Shown: piece by piece, positions 5,714 to 7,676 of the stretch
Layout of the letters: every line of letters starts with the position of its first letter
Numbering within the stretch: position 1 is the stretch's first letter
Origin: a bacterium
GTDB taxonomy: Bacteria > Margulisbacteria > Marinamargulisbacteria > UBA6595
Direction of reading: 5' to 3'
Length of the DNA: 7,676 nucleotides
NCBI GenBank assembly: GCA_027621615.1
Contig: JAQCBC010000033.1
Span: 1-7,676 of the forward strand
The notes under the pieces: generated by a model
Database searches by the model: none
Told to the model about the DNA's origin: nothing
The model's input: only the letters and a program-made list of their open reading frames with translations
Made by a program: the position numbers and the translations under genes

Positions 5714-6808
5714 TTATCGTTTCCGGAACTCATCCATAAACCCAATGAGTTGATCCACACCGGCGCTGGGCATAGCATTGTAAATGGATGCTCGCAACCC
5801 ACCGACCAATCGATGCCCTTTCAGCCCAATAAATCCAGCTTCGGCAGCCCGCTTATGAAATTCAGTATCGAGGGCTTCAGATGGTGTTTTGAAACACACG
5901 TTCATGAGGGATCGAGACGAGCCGTTGACACAAGCTGTGTAAAAGTCATTCGCATCAATATAATTGTATAAGGCATGGGCCTTGGCTTGATTTCTAGCTT
6001 CAATGGCGGCAACACCCCCTTGATCCAACAACCATTGGGCAGTCAGTCCCAACAGATAAATTGAAAATGTTGGGCAGGTGTTTAACATAGAATCTTCTTT
6101 CATGTGTTTATCGTATTGAAACATCAAGGGTAAGTTGGGGTTGGCGTTGGCGGCTATCCAATCTTTGCGTGCAATAACCACAGTCACACCGGCTGGGCCT
6201 GCGTTTTTCTGTGCGCCGGCAAAAATGAGACCAAATTGGTCAATGTTCAGTGGCCGAGACAAGATATCGGATGACATGTCTGCAACCAATGGAACAGCCC
6301 CTGTGTCGGGAAATTCCTGAAATTGGGTCCCGTAAATGGTGTTGTTTGAACAGCAGTAGACGTAGGAACTATTGGGGTCAATAGCGCTAGTATCAATGCT
6401 TGGAATGCGATCAAAATTGGTATCTTCGGATGAGGCTAGTAGGGTATGCTGACCAAATTTTTTAATTTCAGCTAAAGCTTTTTTGGTCCACGATCCGGTG
6501 TGAATAAACGAGACGGGTCCGGTTTGTCCGAAGTACATGGGAACGGATGAAAATTGGGTCGTTGCTCCGCCTTGTAAGAATAAGACGGTATAGGCATCGG
6601 ATATGGATAGCAATTGACGAATAGCGGATTCGGCTTGATCTCGAATGGCCATGAAATCACCGGATCGGTGGCTCATTTCCAATACAGACAAGCCTTTGCC
6701 TTGATAGTTAGTAAACTCGGCTTGGGCTTTTTCTAAAACTTCTAAGGGCAATGTGGATGGCCCCGCATTAAAATTAACGACGCGTTCGGTTGTTTTTGTA
6801 TGATTCAT
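5714..6808 (-). CDS. serC: Phosphoserine aminotransferase
   Basis: This PLP enzyme converts 3-phosphohydroxypyruvate and glutamate to phosphoserine and 2-oxoglutarate in serine synthesis, and usually also serves the pyridoxal phosphate pathway. The 364-residue length is typical. Visible motifs are V-N-F-N-A-G-P-S-T-L-P near the N-terminus, the S-V-L-E-M-S-H-R-S segment (41-49), Q-G-G-A-T-T-Q-F (79-86), V-A-D-M-S-S-D-I (175-182) with the cofactor-binding Asp, and G-A-Q-K-N-A-G-P-A-G with K201 as the Schiff-base Lys. G-L-K-G-H-R-x-V-G-G-L-R-A-S-I-Y-N-A near the C-terminus binds substrate phosphate. An in-frame ATG at 6823 is rejected because the -10 element overlaps it, and homologues start at the second Met. 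No ribosome site precedes 6808. The ferrochelatase-like gene follows closely. Confidence 0.96.
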   Translation of the reverse strand: MNHTKTTERVVNFNAGPSTLPLEVLEKAQAEFTNYQGKGLSVLEMSHRSGDFMAIRDQAESAIRQLLSISDAYTVLFLQGGATTQFSSVPMYFGQTGPVSFIHTGSWTKKALAEIKKFGQHTLLASSEDTNFDRIPSIDTSAIDPNSSYVYCCSNNTIYGTQFQEFPDTGAVPLVADMSSDILSRPLNIDQFGLIFAGAQKNAGPAGVTVVIARKDWIAANANPNLPLMFQYDKHMKEDSMLNTCPTFSIYLLGLTAQWLLDQGGVAAIEARNQAKAHALYNYIDANDFYTACVNGSSRSLMNVCFKTPSEALDTEFHKRAAEAGFIGLKGHRLVGGLRASIYNAMPSAGVDQLIGFMDEFRKR

Positions 6809-6818
6809 AATACACTGA

Positions 6819-6827
6819 ATCATAGCA
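6819..6827 (-). promoter_or_regulatory. Extended -10 promoter for serC, near-leaderless
   Basis: On the minus strand this reads TGC-TATGAT. The predicted transcription start is about 6810-6812, only two to four bases before the ATG at 6808, and no Shine-Dalgarno sequence is present. A -35-like TTCCAC (6848-6843) is weak. The element faces the tRNA promoter in the shared 71-base gap. Confidence 0.5.
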
Positions 6828-6856
6828 CAACTGCCGGTTTAAGTGGAAGTGTGGTA

Positions 6857-6865
6857 TGCTTACTT
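6857..6865 (+). promoter_or_regulatory. Possible tRNA-Val promoter
   Basis: TGC-TTACTT has the extended -10 shape and would start transcription around 6872, eight bases before the mature tRNA. TTTAAG at 6838-6843 is a possible -35 with a 16-base spacer. The hexamer matches consensus only moderately, and overlapping TATGCT (6855-6860) is an alternative. Confidence 0.3.
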
Positions 6866-6879
6866 ACACGGATATATTC

Positions 6880-6956
6880 GGGCGGTTAGCTCAGTTGGTT
6901 AGAGTACTTGCTTGACATGCAAGAGGTCACAGGTTCGATTCCCGTACCGCCCACCA
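6880..6956 (+). tRNA. tRNA-Val (anticodon GAC)
   Basis: A complete 77-base cloverleaf with encoded CCA reads valine codons GUC and GUU. The acceptor stem GGGCGGT (6880-6886) pairs fully with ACCGCCC (6946-6952). The D arm GCTC/GAGT spans 6889-6905, and the anticodon stem CTTGC/GCAAG (6907-6911, 6919-6923) is perfect. The loop TTGACAT carries anticodon GAC at 6914-6916, a 5-base variable region follows, and the T loop is TTCGATT. The T stem ACAGG/CCCGT has one mismatch, A51 opposite C63. The sequence ends in discriminator A plus CCA at 6953-6956. A KAP NTPase gene starts 26 bases later. Confidence 0.96.
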
Positions 6957-6982
6957 GTTTGATTTTCATTGTGACTAGTTTT

Positions 6983-7676
6983 ATGACAGATACGACAACC
7001 GATATTAAAAACTCTGAGCAGCTGAATACCAACGCTGTGCCTGGCGTGCTTACGTTTAAGGACGATTGCCTCAACCGCAAACCGTTTGCAGAAAAACTGA
7101 CACAGGCCATTACAACATTTTATGCATTTGAAGACGACGCCTATGTGCTAAGCCTTAATGCATCGTTTGGGTCGGGGAAAACGACGTTTGTGCATATGTG
7201 GAAAAACTATCTCGATGATCAAGACATCCAGTGTGTGTATTTAAATGCATGGGAACAGGATTTTGATGATGAACCGCTTATGCCGATCTTAGAGGCCTTG
7301 TTAGGAAAATTGCCAGATAATCAGAACACAAGAAATAAAATTTATACAGCAGTTAGTGCAGTGGGTTCTTCCATTGCAAAACAATTTATAGCGAATACAA
7401 CGGGTATAAGTTTTAGTGATCTAGCAGCCGAAGTGAAAGATAAAACAAAAGATAAAAATGGTCTAGAAGAAGGAAAGAAAGTATTTGAAACGTACCAATT
7501 TAAACGCAAAGCGTTAGAGGATTTGCGTGTGGCTTTGGGCGACTATGTAAAAACACTGGACGGAAAACCCTTGGTGATTTTTGTTGATGAATTGGATCGC
7601 GCGCGTCCGAATTACAGTGTTCGTTTTTTAGAGACCATTAAGCATGTATTTTCAATTCAGGGCATTTGTTTTGTTT
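6983..7676 (+). CDS. KAP-family P-loop NTPase, N-terminal part
   Basis: The open frame runs off the right edge, leaving 231 codons. It belongs to the KAP (Kidins220/ARMS and PifA) P-loop NTPases, a STAND-related group. Bacterial members are often carried on plasmids and phages, and some act in phage exclusion or defence. The Walker A region is N-A-S-F-G-S-G-K-T-T (59-68) with K66; the leading Gly of the consensus is Ala, as in many bacterial KAP proteins. Y-L-N-A-W-E follows, the KAP equivalent of F-N-A-W. Walker B is L-V-I-F-V-D-E-L-D-R-A-R-P (197-209), the diagnostic KAP motif. The Lys/Glu-rich 150-175 region lies between them, where family members often carry an insertion with transmembrane helices; none is evident here. 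ATG 6983 is chosen; GTG 6971 is an in-frame alternative, and neither has a ribosome site. Partners would lie beyond the window. Confidence 0.85.
   Translation, partial: MTDTTTDIKNSEQLNTNAVPGVLTFKDDCLNRKPFAEKLTQAITTFYAFEDDAYVLSLNASFGSGKTTFVHMWKNYLDDQDIQCVYLNAWEQDFDDEPLMPILEALLGKLPDNQNTRNKIYTAVSAVGSSIAKQFIANTTGISFSDLAAEVKDKTKDKNGLEEGKKVFETYQFKRKALEDLRVALGDYVKTLDGKPLVIFVDELDRARPNYSVRFLETIKHVFSIQGICFV

Noticed and set aside
5705..5971. Plus-strand open frame opposite serC.
   Set aside because: It is a shadow of the strongly supported serC frame, with no recognisable domain or ribosome site.
6886..7110. Minus-strand open frame of 74 residues ending through the tRNA gene, with a G-T-G-I-E-P-V-T-S segment.
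   Set aside because: This peptide is a well-known artefact of translating tRNA genes in antisense, and it overlaps both tRNA-Val and the KAP gene.

Overview
The window is an ordinary-looking piece of bacterial chromosome of moderate G+C content with tightly packed genes. It carries eight complete protein genes, one tRNA gene and the 5' part of a ninth protein gene that runs off the right edge. There is no gene-free stretch longer than 150 bases. The organism appears Gram-negative-like and uncultured. It encodes a secreted protein with a C-terminal PNPF...GVYLYVV...GKGKM module of the kind seen in Bacteroidota-like and candidate-phylum lineages, a Cys-cluster ferrochelatase-like protein, a Chlamydia-like plant-type ferredoxin and a tRNA with encoded CCA. 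I cannot place it in a phylum with confidence; Margulisbacteria-like or another poorly sampled lineage is only a guess.

Left part, + strand (1-3688): a SnoaL/NTF2-fold small protein, a DUF89/ARMT1-like metal-dependent phosphatase, class II fumarase (fumC) and a RimJ-type GNAT acetyltransferase. fumC has its own extended -10 promoter inside the end of the DUF89 gene. The GNAT start codon overlaps the fumC stop (TAATG), so these two are almost certainly co-translated. After a 148-base AT-rich spacer comes the small secreted protein (3837-4403).

Middle, - strand (4407-6808): read in its own direction this is serC (phosphoserine aminotransferase), then a divergent ferrochelatase-like gene 27 bases downstream, then a [2Fe-2S] ferredoxin with its own consensus TATAAT promoter. 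The secreted protein and ferredoxin genes converge with 3 bases between their stop codons.

Right edge, + strand: tRNA-Val(GAC), and 26 bases later a KAP-family P-loop NTPase truncated by the window.

The recurring signal is the promoter type. TGC-TANNNT extended -10 elements lie upstream of several genes. At the DUF89 gene and serC they sit so close to the start codon that the transcripts should be leaderless or nearly so, which fits the absence of Shine-Dalgarno sequences there. Four other genes have strong AAGGAG-type sites. I found no CRISPR array, insertion sequence, integrase or clear new multi-gene system. The most interesting items are the ferrochelatase-like protein with an internal Cys cluster but eroded C-terminal catalytic region, the leaderless promoter architecture, and the KAP NTPase beside a tRNA gene.
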